A DNA stretch of 39,132 nt from Candidatus Poribacteria bacterium (GTDB lineage Bacteria > Poribacteria > WGA-4E > WGA-3G), in the NCBI GenBank assembly GCA_022394775.1, contig JAGFCB010000144.1, forward strand, positions 1 to 39,132, in the 5' to 3' direction. The position numbers and the translations under genes are program-made. Each line of letters opens with the position of its first letter. The first letter of the stretch is position 1. The notes under the pieces were generated by a model. It was not told the origin of the DNA and did not search any database. It was given only the letters and a program-made list of their open reading frames with translations. Below are positions 1 to 8,620 of this stretch, one piece after another.

Positions 1-197
1 CTTGTCGTAAGGAAATTATTTTCCTCCTTACAAAACAGAAGTACGAAACGCGCGTCCGACATCATTTCAACTCAAGTGACGATCCCTTTTTAAGTTTTAA
101 GTAAGGGGTCTCAGGGAACGCTTGGGGATACCGGAGGCGCGTTTCCGTTTTCTTGTTTTGTCTGTAATGGTTGCTGCTGTGTTATATTATTCACAGG

Positions 198-770
198 CTA
201 CGGTGCCTTGTTCTTCTCCTTGTACTTCTCCTTATGTTTGAACTTACCTTTTTTCGGTTTTTCCTTCTGCTTGGACTTCTCCTTGACAACCGGCACTTGA
301 ATCGCCTGCTGCCCTTTCTCCGATTTGCCGACGACCGGACGTTTCCAAATCGGGCCAAAGAATGCCCGGAGTTGTTGTTGTGCTTTCGTCAGCGGCAGCG
401 TATCTGCCGTCGATGGTGGTACGGCTCGTTTCGAGGCAGGATGGGGCTTTGCGGACAATCGCAAATTCACACCTTTTGAGGTATCTGCGGACAATCGCAA
501 ATTCACACCTTTTGAGGTATCTATGGTGAACGACTTGCCATTGACCACAACCGTTCCCTGTTTTTGATTGACATCAACATTTAAAGCTTTTGACAGATCA
601 ACGGGGATCTCTTTGCCGTTGATCACGATCGTCGTTTGCGTCTCTTGCACATTTTCCACAGGGGGCGCGTCTTTTTCTGTCGCTGACGTTTCGGCATAAA
701 CCCATCCACCTTTGAGCAGGGTCAGTGAAAATAAAATGAGAGCAGGTGCGAAAAATTTGACGTATTTCAT
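198..770 (-). CDS. Small secreted lysine-rich protein
   Basis: 190 residues with a classical signal peptide (basic MKYVKFF start, hydrophobic core, likely cleavage after VYA), so it is probably exported. The middle holds two imperfect copies of a short module (INGKEIPVDLSKALNVDV and VNGKSFTIDTSKGVNLRL). The second is extended by an exact 12-residue tandem duplication, DTSKGVNLRLSA twice. The last 40 residues are very rich in lysine, suggesting contact with an anionic surface. A GGAG ribosome site lies 7 bases before the ATG. I do not recognise the family. Start and secretion are well supported; function is unknown. Confidence 0.75.
   Translation of the reverse strand: MKYVKFFAPALILFSLTLLKGGWVYAETSATEKDAPPVENVQETQTTIVINGKEIPVDLSKALNVDVNQKQGTVVVNGKSFTIDTSKGVNLRLSADTSKGVNLRLSAKPHPASKRAVPPSTADTLPLTKAQQQLRAFFGPIWKRPVVGKSEKGQQAIQVPVVKEKSKQKEKPKKGKFKHKEKYKEKNKAP
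451..522. repeat. 36-bp exact tandem duplication inside a gene
   Basis: Positions 451-486 and 487-522 are identical and duplicate 12 codons in frame in the secreted protein at 198-770. It looks like a recent slippage or unequal-crossover event and could vary in copy number between strains. Confidence 0.9.
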
Positions 771-818
771 TGTTAACTCCTATTCTTCTGAAACGACAAG
801 TTCTAAGCCTATTGCGGC

Positions 819-908
819 TTAAAAGAACGCTTTCGCTTCATCTACTGTAATTTCACCGTTGCGGTAGGCTTCCTCTACCATGGGACTCGCAATCGTCGCC
901 ATCTCCAT
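819..908 (-). pseudogene. Short gene remnant next to CRISPR array 1
   Basis: A 29-codon reading frame ending TAA lies at the distal end of the left array. Its peptide (ending GEITVDEAKAFF) looks like the C-terminal helix of an ordinary protein. No ribosome site is evident upstream, where the array begins. It may be the tail of a gene cut by the array, or chance. Low confidence. Confidence 0.25.
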
Positions 909-926
909 CAATTTAGAGTTTACTGT

Positions 927-1628
927 GTTTCAATTCCAAACTGGTTCGATTAGAAGGGAATTTTGGAAGTTTATAGAAACTTGAATGTGAAGCACGTTTC
1001 AATTCCAAACTGGTTCGATTAGAAGTAGTTACGCGAATAACTACGCAGTAGTAAAGCGTGTGTTTCAATTCCAAACTGGTTCGATTAGAAGTGTGGGTCA
1101 AGAGACTCCCGCAAGTCTGTTTCCTGAAGGTTTCAATTCCAAACTGGTTCGATTAGAAGCAGAAAGCCGAAAAGCGACTCGCAAGGGCAGCAGTAGAAGT
1201 TTCAATTCCAAACTGGTTCGATTAGAAGATCCGGTGACGATACCGGGGCAATGCTGACGATGTTTAGGTTTCAATTCCAAACTGGTTCGATTAGAAGCAC
1301 TACAAGGTGGCGGCTTACTGCGAATTGCTAAAAAGTTTCAATTCCAAACTGGTTCGATTAGAAGTAAACGGCGAGCAGATCACGTGTGAGACGATCGGGT
1401 TTCAATTCCAAACTGGTTCGATTAGAAGGGGAACACTGTTTGAACGAGATAAGAAATTAGAGATCGTGTTTCAATTCCAAACTGGTTCGATTAGAAGGTT
1501 TTACCTAACTGTCCCACGAGTGTCCAAAGCGTGTTTCAATTCCAAACTGGTTCGATTAGAAGAGGTCTACATCGATGTCTTGGGGTCCGTCTGCGTCTGT
1601 TTCAATTCCAAACTGGTTCGATTAGAAG
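927..1628 (-). CRISPR. CRISPR array 1 (11 repeats, 10 spacers)
   Basis: Eleven 30-bp repeats start at 927, 996, 1062, 1130, 1199, 1268, 1335, 1399, 1468, 1533 and 1599, with spacers of about 34-39 bp. Read on the minus strand, each repeat begins CTTCTAATCG and ends GAATTGAAAC. The GAAAC end is typical of type I and III repeats processed by Cas6. The homologous leader and a consensus promoter lie to the right, so transcription runs leftward. All copies look identical. No cas gene lies within the window, so the effector must be encoded elsewhere. Confidence 0.97.
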
Positions 1629-1868
1629 GCTCTCTAAAATCCATAAGGGTATTATACAGAACTCTGATGGCCCGTGTCAATTGGTTTTTTCTCGGATTTA
1701 TTTTTCGAGGCGTTTTGCCGTCGATCCCCGGTCGCGCAATTTCCCTGGGGGGTTGACGGCACTTGACGAGACGTGGGTTTCGCCTGTATTTTCCGTGTTT
1801 TTCGTGTTCATAGACGCATCTGAAAAGACCACATTTATGGGGGTTGACGGCAGATTTGGGCAGCCGAC
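1629..1868 (-). promoter_or_regulatory. Leader of CRISPR array 1
   Basis: Read on the minus strand this segment is clearly homologous to the leader of array 2 at 30046-30267. Shared blocks include ATCTGCCGTCAAC, GGCGAAACCCACG, AAGTGCCGTCAACC, CAGGGAAATTGC and the promoter. The TGCCGTCAA motif occurs twice in the same orientation. Leaders of this sort guide insertion of new spacers at the first repeat, so the youngest spacer should be the one at about 1563-1598. Confidence 0.85.
1651..1680 (-). promoter_or_regulatory. Sigma-70 promoter of CRISPR array 1
   Basis: On the minus strand, TTGACA (1680-1675) and TATAAT (1656-1651) are separated by 18 bp. Both hexamers match the consensus exactly. 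Transcription should start about 15 bases before the first repeat. Confidence 0.85.
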
Positions 1869-1982
1869 AGACACTCCGCTTGTTGTATAATTTACCGTCC
1901 ATGTCACTTCTTTGGGGGTTGGCGGATCGCAACCACAGGCAAACAGACAGAAGCAGCCGAAATACGCACTGCCCACAGGCAT
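1698..1982 (-). CDS. Possible small lipoprotein running into the CRISPR leader
   Basis: This 94-codon frame begins 15 bases after the stop of the gene at 1998-2477 and could be translationally coupled to it. Residues 1-16 are hydrophobic and end in LFACGC, which resembles a lipobox. The next 45 residues are Ser/Thr/Asn rich, like a surface lipoprotein. The 3' third lies in sequence homologous to the other array's leader, so the C-terminus may be captured leader rather than native. It may be a truncated gene, or the leader may have arisen over it. No strong ribosome site. Confidence 0.35.
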   Translation of the reverse strand: MPVGSAYFGCFCLFACGCDPPTPKEVTWTVNYTTSGVSVGCPNLPSTPINVVFSDASMNTKNTENTGETHVSSSAVNPPGKLRDRGSTAKRLEK

Positions 1983-1997
1983 CAGGCGACGGACTCA

Positions 1998-2477
1998 TCA
2001 TAACCGCCCGGTCGTGTACAAGTAATAACCCGCCACAACACCGCCCCAGATAATACAACCTGTTGTCGCTTGTTCAACACGCTCTGTTTTCATTGCTTCT
2101 TGATAGGCATCGGTATAAAAAACAACATATTCAGGTGTTTTGCCGAGCAGCCTTATCGGAGGCACCGAGGGTGTCACGACATAAGCAGCACCAATACCAA
2201 ATACACCAAACAAGAAGCCCGCACCATACCAAATATTATCCGTTTTAGCATCTGTAACGGCGTGTATTTTAGCATCTGAAATCGCTTGCGCATGAATTGC
2301 CAAATCACCATATTCGGTAGGTGGCGGTACTTGCCGGTGGTAATGGTACTCGCCTGTTTGCTGATTGTAGTGTCCCTCATTTTGATCAACTTCTCCTGGA
2401 TCCGCAGAAACAATACCACAAATGAATAGTGATAAGATTAGCGTGCCAAGCATAAAATATAAACGAAAGTGTCTCAT
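1998..2477 (-). CDS. Exported YHYH-motif protein with two membrane segments
   Basis: 159 residues from the ATG at 2477, which has GGAG 11 bases upstream; a longer frame to 2639 lacks such a site. Residues 1-25 form a signal peptide ending IVSA. Around residues 33-45 is the motif GHYNQQTGEYHYHR, like the short His/Tyr domain seen on many exported bacterial proteins. The C-terminal half has a hydrophobic segment (IWYGAGFLFGVFGIGAAYV), then a conserved-looking linker with GKTPEYV and YTDAYQE, then a second hydrophobic stretch. I have seen this tail in uncharacterised envelope proteins, but its function is unknown. Confidence 0.7.
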   Translation of the reverse strand: MRHFRLYFMLGTLILSLFICGIVSADPGEVDQNEGHYNQQTGEYHYHRQVPPPTEYGDLAIHAQAISDAKIHAVTDAKTDNIWYGAGFLFGVFGIGAAYVVTPSVPPIRLLGKTPEYVVFYTDAYQEAMKTERVEQATTGCIIWGGVVAGYYLYTTGRL

Positions 2478-2574
2478 AGATTTTTTTACTCCTTTTTTTG
2501 ACTTATAGATTTCGCCCCCAATGTTGACACTTTTAAGGGATTGCGAATTGGCAAGACCCATTTCAAATGGGGTA

Positions 2575-3231
2575 TCAGTGAAAATTAACTTGAAGTGCAA
2601 ATAAAGAATCGGTTTCTTCAAACGAGAATGCCCATTCAACCATGACGCTCATACTTGGTGATATTTCCACTTCAATACCCGCACTACCGTTGAAAAGATA
2701 ATCCGTATCGTCCAATAGCGTTTTAGATGTCGTTGATACGTTTATCCACGCATGGTTGTAATGTACACCGCAAAATGGAACAAGTTTCAGTGTGCTATCT
2801 GTACCCAAGCGTGCTAAGAGTCCAATATAGCCACCAAGTTGCATACCAATAAAATGGATCGGTCTAATTTGTTGATAGGCTACACTGCCAGCACCGCCTA
2901 TATAGTATTCAAGTTTCGTTCCTGAAACCCGACCAAAGTGTAAAACACCAGCCCCAGCCGTAGGAGAGGGCGGAATATCCTCCCCGCCTGTATCTGTAAA
3001 TGATAAACCCGGAATAAAATACAATTTAATATCGTCAGCATATCCATAGTCGATGCGTAAGCCTAAACTCCGTGTCGTAACATTCCATAAGTTGTAAGGC
3101 ATTTCCTGTTCAAGTTGTGAAAATGTAAGCCCAACCGAAGACCTGTATTTTTTCAGTTCATAAAAACTTGCGTGTGATACAGGCAAAAAAATTACGCCGA
3201 CCCATAGGATCACCACGCTGAAAATTCGCAT
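2575..3231 (-). CDS. Probable outer-membrane beta-barrel protein
   Basis: 218 residues from the ATG at 3231, preceded by GAGGGGGT at good spacing; an in-frame ATG 15 bases earlier would put the ribosome site inside the gene. A signal peptide (VVILWVGVIFLPVSHA) is followed by alternating polar and aromatic strands such as LGLRIDYGYADDIKLYFIPG and YIGGAGSVAYQQ. The protein ends in an aromatic strand, FALQVNFH, typical of barrels inserted by BamA. Fold inferred from strand pattern only; ligand unknown. Confidence 0.65.
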   Translation of the reverse strand: MRIFSVVILWVGVIFLPVSHASFYELKKYRSSVGLTFSQLEQEMPYNLWNVTTRSLGLRIDYGYADDIKLYFIPGLSFTDTGGEDIPPSPTAGAGVLHFGRVSGTKLEYYIGGAGSVAYQQIRPIHFIGMQLGGYIGLLARLGTDSTLKLVPFCGVHYNHAWINVSTTSKTLLDDTDYLFNGSAGIEVEISPSMSVMVEWAFSFEETDSLFALQVNFH

Positions 3232-3388
3232 AGAATACCCCCTCAAAGATTTCCAAAAGATGGTTCAGTTTTCGACAAGATATACACATATCCCATTTAT
3301 AGATTTGACTTGCTACATGAGCGACCTCAAAAGGCTGTGGCACACCGGTTAAAGAGATCGCTATTGACCGACTGCGTCCCTATCGTCC

Positions 3389-4312
3389 CTAATATTGTTG
3401 TGTTTCGCCTTCTTGTGTCAGCTTACGCAACTCGCCTGTCAGTATTGCTAACATTGTCAGTTTTCGTTCTTGATTTCTGAATATATCACTCCCCGTGAGC
3501 GTCAACTCGGATAGTATTTCCAGGAAACGGTAGATGTTTACCGTCTTTTTTTTAGGGCCAAGTCTACCTATTATCGTGGCACCCTGCTTAGGCGATATGT
3601 TTCGGGTTTTATCTATGATTATCAATAAGTCATCATAATTGACTTCATCCGTTTTCCAGGTCGTGTATAAAAATCTATGAACTGCATTAAACATAAAATT
3701 CCGGATGGCATCATCACGGAGTTCGTTCGTGTGAACATGATGGAAACCATGGAAAGGAATGTCGGGTTTGAATAAGTCCGCACTATCCGCACGATGCAAA
3801 AATAGGTTTATCGTCAGCGCGTCCTTTGTGTCTACCGAATTGCGGCAAGTTACTTTGAGGGTATAAGGCTCTTTTCTGTAGTCCGGCAGAAGGAATTCGA
3901 TATAGATCCGTGCCCCGTAGATAGAAAGCTTCATTGTTGCCTGAAGGTCTTGAAGATCAGTGTTCCTTACGTCTGGGCGCAGGACCTCCAATTCGCCTAA
4001 GACATCGTCAAGCATTTTCTGATGTGATACGAGTCCATAACTGTTGCGAACCGCTGCAATCGGGATACGGTCACCAGTGGCAGCTTCAGGGTATCCAACT
4101 TCCTCTCTAATCTCATGGATTCCCATATCTTCGCGAAGATCAGGTAGAGGCTCCCTGACGATGCAATCCATGTATTTGTTGATGCCTTTTTCAATCTTAA
4201 ATACTTCCTGTGTGAAATGAGGTATCTTCTTTCGCAGACTCTGAATAGATCCCGTCCATATTGTATAATGTCGTCCATCCGAATCGCCTTGCGATACAAA
4301 GCTACTGTTCAT
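3389..4312 (-). CDS. Unknown cytoplasmic protein, possibly DUF932-like
   Basis: 307 residues, no signal peptide or membrane segment. GGAGG precedes the ATG by 7 bases. The segments YGLVSHQKMLDDVLGELE and LKVTCRNSVDTKDALTINLF recall plasmid and phage proteins of the DUF932 type, which have a substrate-like beta domain with an R-x-x-C-x-N-S pattern. The match is by eye and weak. It has a long 5' region with its own consensus promoter and putative operator (4733-4788), so it is probably regulated separately from the operon upstream. Confidence 0.6.
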   Translation of the reverse strand: MNSSFVSQGDSDGRHYTIWTGSIQSLRKKIPHFTQEVFKIEKGINKYMDCIVREPLPDLREDMGIHEIREEVGYPEAATGDRIPIAAVRNSYGLVSHQKMLDDVLGELEVLRPDVRNTDLQDLQATMKLSIYGARIYIEFLLPDYRKEPYTLKVTCRNSVDTKDALTINLFLHRADSADLFKPDIPFHGFHHVHTNELRDDAIRNFMFNAVHRFLYTTWKTDEVNYDDLLIIIDKTRNISPKQGATIIGRLGPKKKTVNIYRFLEILSELTLTGSDIFRNQERKLTMLAILTGELRKLTQEGETQQY

Positions 4313-4732
4313 CGGAACGCCTCCTAAACTCTATGAGCAAAAACATACATATCCACAATGTTTCATCTCACTCAATGCGAACGACGGTTCTCAAAGTTTC
4401 GGATCCATACGCGAAATCGCATGTGGATTCAAAAAACGCAAGACCGCAGCAAAGACATGCGGTAGAGCATCCAGATGCCTCTTTTAGTGTCGATAGAAAA
4501 ATGACAGGCTATAGGGGAGACGGAAAACGTCTGGAGGTAAGAGAAGCGAAAGGTATACGGTTTTACCTTGCCTATAGGGTGCTACTTTCCATTTTTCTCA
4601 CACGCTGAAACGCGGTTGTGATAGAATAGAAAAGAGTGCTGTCATTACTCTGCTAATGCCAGTGTTCCGCGCTGGAGATACTGCTATTATCTCCGGTGCG
4701 ACTTCATACGGTGATGAAAAAATTACCCGAAC

Positions 4733-4756
4733 GTGACCCATTATCTTTTCGGTCAC
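4733..4756 (-). promoter_or_regulatory. Putative operator overlapping a transcription start
   Basis: A perfect inverted repeat, GTGACC and GGTCAC separated by 12 bases, lies just downstream of the -10 box of the promoter at 4761-4788 and should overlap the transcription start. This is a classic repressor-operator position. Confidence 0.5.
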
Positions 4757-4760
4757 AAAT

Positions 4761-4788
4761 ATTATATGATGTTTTATCTTTTTGTCAA
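4761..4788 (-). promoter_or_regulatory. Consensus sigma-70 promoter
   Basis: On the minus strand, TTGACA (4788-4783) and TATAAT (4766-4761) are separated by 16 bp. Both hexamers are exact. It points toward the gene at 3389-4312. Confidence 0.75.
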
Positions 4789-4838
4789 GTTTATGGTATC
4801 TTATCTCTGCAACTTCAGCAGCGGTCGCGATCGCAGTT

Positions 4839-6680
4839 TTATTCATAAGACGTGCTGCGGGTGTATGCATTCGGCATTCGGACATACACACCGCCGGTCT
4901 GTGACGCGACTTGTTGTTGAAAGGGATCGCTCGCACCGATGACCGAGACGACGACGGGGAGCTCCGAGAGTAATCCGATCGTGCCGGCGATGGGTGCCTT
5001 GGGGTTGCCGGGTTCATCGGTCATGAAAATGAAATGTGTTTTGACATTCGGGCGTCGCGTCAGCCGTCGCTCCCCCTCAACGACAGCGTGAAGGAGGTTC
5101 TCATCATCTTGACAGGGCAGCTGTAATATCTTGTGTATCTGTGCTTGGGTTTGCGGCGGTTTGAAGACATTGACGATATTGACGCTCTGCTTGGCACGGA
5201 AGCGGACAACGCCGATCCTGTAGTCAATGATAGCGTGATCCCAGTTGCGTATCCATAGGTCTATCTGCTGTGTGAGGTAAGGCATTTTATCTGTCATACT
5301 TTTAGAGGAGTCAATAAAGAAGATAACGTCTACAGGGCTATTCGCACCGTCGGCGAGGATGAGGTCACCGATCGCCTGTGCGTCTACGGGGCGCGATTGT
5401 GATGCCTGTGTTCTTTGTTGCATCGGGTCTTCGGGGACGGCGTGCCAACTCCCACCGGTTTCGGAGGCGATCTGTCTGTGTTCTGGCACCGCCAGCCCGA
5501 GCACATGCACAAAGAGTTCGTTGCTTTGACAAAGTTTGATGATGCTCTCAACGGTGTGTCCTTGTAGACTCGTAAACGGCTCATCTGTCACGAGGATGAG
5601 GTGTTTGATCGTATGCGTTCTAAACCGCAGCTGCCCGACCGTTTCAGAGAGCGCATCTAAGGCGTTTTCATCGCCCGTCGGCACGATCTCATAGAGCCTG
5701 CGTTTGTAGATGGACAAGTCCTGCGCGAGTTGGAAGACCTGGATCTTATTTTCTTGGGTTCTTTGCGAGGGTTGCGTCGCGTTGAAATGTGTCAGACCGA
5801 GTTGATACTCTATTTCCGCCGCTGTGTAGGCATCGACCATTTGCCCAAGATGTTCGGCGACAGCGTTGATGTTATCCTGCATACTCCCAGAAGCGTCCAC
5901 AACAAAAACAACATCTATGGGGTTGCCACCACTACTGGCGATAATATCATCTGTGAGATCACCGATGATACTGCTAAAGGTCGCGCTGCCGTCGCTACTG
6001 CCACCGGTGCCACTCCCCTTTTTCTTGCCTATCGTCCCTATCGTCTTTCCTGTTGTCTTTCGAGCACCTGTTTGAGCCGCCTTTCGGACACCTTCACCCG
6101 CACCTGTTGACGGGCTTCTGACACCGGTATGACTGCGTTTTCTCTGCCGACCGTGTTCAGGACTCCCCTCTGTCGCACCGATCGGAGACAGCACAGATTC
6201 TGGAGATGTCGGTAAATCCGCAGCTGTCGCAACATCCGGTGTCTCTGAGAACGTCGGCGCGTCAACCTCTGATCTTTTGACAGACGGTTGTTGCATCTCA
6301 ACACCCGGCGATGTACGGATCGGCAGCTTCGCAACATCTACAGATGGCTTGGGTTGAACAGCAGTGACCGCTTTTTCGGAAGTCATCTTTCGGCGTTCAG
6401 GTCGGTTCTGCGTTATCTGTGGCATCTCAGGTTTCGGGGGTTCGGGTTCAGGTTCGGTTTCTACCTTCGGTATCGGTGTCGGTTTCTTCTTGGCGACCCG
6501 CCGCGGTACCGCCTTAATCAGTTCTACCTCGAATTCATCTTCTAACTCTTGCACCTCAGACTTGATAAAAAAGACCGTGGCGATCATCATAATGACATGG
6601 ACAACCAGAGAAATCCGCAACGCATATTTGCGATATTTTGTCCGTAACACTTTCTGCTGTAGCCACCGATACGTATTCAT
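4839..6680 (-). CDS. Membrane-anchored protein with two von Willebrand A domains
   Basis: 613 residues from the ATG at 6680 (GGGGG 7 bases upstream; a GTG two codons earlier is possible). One membrane helix (about residues 22-40) is followed by a Pro/Glu/Lys-rich spacer with PEPEPPKPEMP, the layout of TonB and other periplasm-spanning proteins. Two vWA domains follow: about 255-425 with FVVDASGSM (metal-ion site DxSxS) and about 445-610 with FFIDSSKSM. Each also has the downstream TDEP loop. vWA domains bind protein ligands through Mg2+. It is the last gene of the leftward operon that includes 6769-8512. Role inferred: envelope surveillance or adhesion complex; partner unknown. Confidence 0.85.
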   Translation of the reverse strand: MNTYRWLQQKVLRTKYRKYALRISLVVHVIMMIATVFFIKSEVQELEDEFEVELIKAVPRRVAKKKPTPIPKVETEPEPEPPKPEMPQITQNRPERRKMTSEKAVTAVQPKPSVDVAKLPIRTSPGVEMQQPSVKRSEVDAPTFSETPDVATAADLPTSPESVLSPIGATEGSPEHGRQRKRSHTGVRSPSTGAGEGVRKAAQTGARKTTGKTIGTIGKKKGSGTGGSSDGSATFSSIIGDLTDDIIASSGGNPIDVVFVVDASGSMQDNINAVAEHLGQMVDAYTAAEIEYQLGLTHFNATQPSQRTQENKIQVFQLAQDLSIYKRRLYEIVPTGDENALDALSETVGQLRFRTHTIKHLILVTDEPFTSLQGHTVESIIKLCQSNELFVHVLGLAVPEHRQIASETGGSWHAVPEDPMQQRTQASQSRPVDAQAIGDLILADGANSPVDVIFFIDSSKSMTDKMPYLTQQIDLWIRNWDHAIIDYRIGVVRFRAKQSVNIVNVFKPPQTQAQIHKILQLPCQDDENLLHAVVEGERRLTRRPNVKTHFIFMTDEPGNPKAPIAGTIGLLSELPVVVSVIGASDPFQQQVASQTGGVYVRMPNAYTRSTSYE

Positions 6681-6768
6681 AGCCACGCCCCCTTATTTAT
6701 GCATTATCGTCGGGGTCTCTGCGCCTTTCTCCGAATCATAGAAAAACTTGATGATACATTCCATGGCA

Positions 6769-7035
6769 TTACGGCGCGTCCTTCGACTTTGCGGTTTCCA
6801 ATGCGTGTCGGCGTTGGCGTGCTTTGCGAATCTGTTCTCGCACGCGTGCGATCCGGTCGGCGCAGCAATCACACGGTTTCTTTTCGGTGTCTTCTGTGGA
6901 CGTGAGCGTTTCGGCGTGCGTTTCTCGCAGAGATGCGGGTGCGGTGTGTGGGGGTGCGGTGTCATGAATAACGCCTATGATACATGCGATCCCGAGGAGC
7001 GTCAGAATGCCGTATAAAATATACTGTTTGTCCAT
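6769..7035 (-). CDS. Small membrane-anchored protein
   Basis: 88 residues: one N-terminal membrane helix (ILYGILTLLGIACIIGVI), a linker, then CDCCADR and a very basic helical tail (RVREQIRKARQRRHALE). The ATG follows the stop of the upstream gene directly, with GGAG 8-9 bases ahead, so the two are co-translated. The clustered cysteines could form a disulfide or bind metal. Family not recognised. Confidence 0.65.
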   Translation of the reverse strand: MDKQYILYGILTLLGIACIIGVIHDTAPPHTAPASLRETHAETLTSTEDTEKKPCDCCADRIARVREQIRKARQRRHALETAKSKDAP

Positions 7036-8091
7036 CTAATCGTTCTCCTGTCGTTTTAGAAGTAGCGGTTCGACCTGCTTTGCGAATTCTGGATCGGTGT
7101 TCTTGAGTCTGCGAAGCCCTTCCTGAGGCCCATATTGATTCAGTATTTGCAGCGCGCGATTGAAACGTTGGGGTGAAAACCGATCGCCCAGTGCGATTCC
7201 GAGCCGTTCTTCAGAGGGCAGTTCGGGTGTTTCTGATACGGATGTATTTATGCGTTTGACATCACTAACGGTGTCGTTTTCAGTCCGCGTTTCATCTGGC
7301 GATTCTCGGTGCGGTGTTGCATCCATGTCCGCGGCATCTAAAGACGGCATGCCACCCTCGGTGTCTGTCACATCGCGTCTCGATCGCGGCACCCGACGGG
7401 AATCGACAACTGTTGGCGTTTCTTCACCAGGGGGGGTCGGGTTGCGCAAGACCTCGGTCACCCATTGACCGAATTTCATAAAGTCGCCATCAAAATGCGT
7501 CATCATCCATGACAGATGCGCGTCATCGGAAAGAAACTCAGTGATGACATCTCGCAGCACATTTAACCCCGCGTTTGTCCCGACCTCAATGGAATGTTCC
7601 CTGAACAGTACGGAGAGCTCCGAACGCATCTGCCGCTGAAGTGTCGTCGCCGAGCCAAGGGGTGCGGATGCTTTGAAAAGTGCCAATATTTCTTCCTTAT
7701 CAACATTGACACCCTGCGCCTCAAAGAAGTCGAAGTAATCTCCGATGCTGCCGATCTCGCCGGCGATGAACGTTTCATAAGCCGGACTCTGAAGCGTTTC
7801 AACGAGTTTCTGTCCTTCAGGTGAAGCGAGTTCTTCTGCCGTAAAGACATCCCTGAGTGCCTCCGTGAGAAGTTCGCCTTGAGGCAACTCAGGGGACTCG
7901 GCGGTTTCGCTCGGCGGGGAAAATGCTTTGGGAACCTGGAAGTCCGGGGGCGGTGTGTTGCTGACACGCTCGAAGACCCATAAGACACCGATACCGATGA
8001 TCGTCAGGATAAGGACAACTGTTAGCAAACGATTCAGCCCCGGAAGGCAACGGTCTATCAACAGACGCAAACGCGTCAAATCTCTTGGCAT
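7036..8091 (-). CDS. Single-pass membrane protein of unknown function
   Basis: 351 residues with one membrane helix (about residues 22-41) and a large, probably periplasmic, acidic and helical domain. The tail is Pro/Ser/Thr-rich (about 215-300), followed by a helical end (GPQEGLRRLKNTDPEFAKQ). The layout (N-terminal anchor, spacer, helical domain) resembles the protein at 33467-34132 on the far side of the element, though sequence similarity is not obvious. It is in a tight operon, 4 bases after the gene at 8096 and abutting the one at 7035. Confidence 0.7.
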   Translation of the reverse strand: MPRDLTRLRLLIDRCLPGLNRLLTVVLILTIIGIGVLWVFERVSNTPPPDFQVPKAFSPPSETAESPELPQGELLTEALRDVFTAEELASPEGQKLVETLQSPAYETFIAGEIGSIGDYFDFFEAQGVNVDKEEILALFKASAPLGSATTLQRQMRSELSVLFREHSIEVGTNAGLNVLRDVITEFLSDDAHLSWMMTHFDGDFMKFGQWVTEVLRNPTPPGEETPTVVDSRRVPRSRRDVTDTEGGMPSLDAADMDATPHRESPDETRTENDTVSDVKRINTSVSETPELPSEERLGIALGDRFSPQRFNRALQILNQYGPQEGLRRLKNTDPEFAKQVEPLLLKRQEND

Positions 8092-8095
8092 CAGA

Positions 8096-8512
8096 TCAAT
8101 CCTTTCTCAACAATAAGGTGAGTGCCATCGCGCCGGCCCCGACCACCGTCAGAATCGGGTAGGTCCACCGCTCAAGTCGGCGGAGTTTTTTCTTTTTCGC
8201 CGCCTTTTCTTTTTCGATACGCACGAGTTCTTTGTTCAATTTTTCAAGGCTTTCTGGATGATCGATGAGCAACATCCACCGTTGGAGAAAGTTCGCTTCC
8301 TCTGTGAGTTTCCGAATCTCAGCTTTCCATTTACCTATCGGAGTCAACGCGTGACCGATGAACGTAACACCGATGACAGTGAGTGTTGGAACACCGAGGC
8401 GCAACTGGTTTTCGGAGTAGCGCACTGCATCATTTTCGGCGTGAACGTCTGTTGTCGGGAGCATCGGGAGAAAAAAGAACGCGACGCAGAGGACTCCTGA
8501 GAAAACTTTCAT
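8096..8512 (-). CDS. Exported coiled-coil membrane protein
   Basis: 138 residues from the ATG at 8512, which has GGAG 8 bases upstream; the open frame extends further without a ribosome site. A signal peptide ending in VHA is followed by a weakly hydrophobic stretch, then a strongly charged coiled coil (about residues 60-112, ending EKAAKKKKLRRLERW) and a C-terminal membrane helix. It is the first gene of the leftward operon 8512 to 4839. Could organise the vWA protein complex; this is inference from position only. Confidence 0.65.
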   Translation of the reverse strand: MKVFSGVLCVAFFFLPMLPTTDVHAENDAVRYSENQLRLGVPTLTVIGVTFIGHALTPIGKWKAEIRKLTEEANFLQRWMLLIDHPESLEKLNKELVRIEKEKAAKKKKLRRLERWTYPILTVVGAGAMALTLLLRKD

Positions 8513-8620
8513 AGCTTCTACTCCTTTCGTCGTCTTTATTGAAATAGAGCTTTGCTGTGAGTGCGGATGCGCCAGAGTTCTGCCGTTTGGCTTCAAACGT
8601 CTGTCACATCCGCAGACCTA

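Larger units (their letters stand above)
4313..4838 (-). promoter_or_regulatory. 526-base untranslated control region
   Basis: No convincing gene. On the minus strand it holds a consensus promoter and operator near 4733-4788, then about 440 bases of leader before the gene at 3389-4312. The leader has short hairpins, for example GGAGATA/TATCTCC around 4674-4694 and AGACG/CGTCT near 4517-4531. A 47-codon frame (4739 to 4598) has no ribosome site. The overlapping plus-strand frame at 4261-4608 is likely chance. Confidence 0.5.

Noticed and set aside
913..1756. Several open frames across array 1, and similar ones in array 2
   Set aside because: They arise from the periodic repeat, which has no stop in some frames; the peptides just repeat FNSKLVRLE, FQFQTGSIRR or SNRTSLELK.
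4261..4608. 115-codon plus-strand frame
   Set aside because: Overlaps the 5' end of a well-supported minus-strand gene and its leader; no ribosome site.
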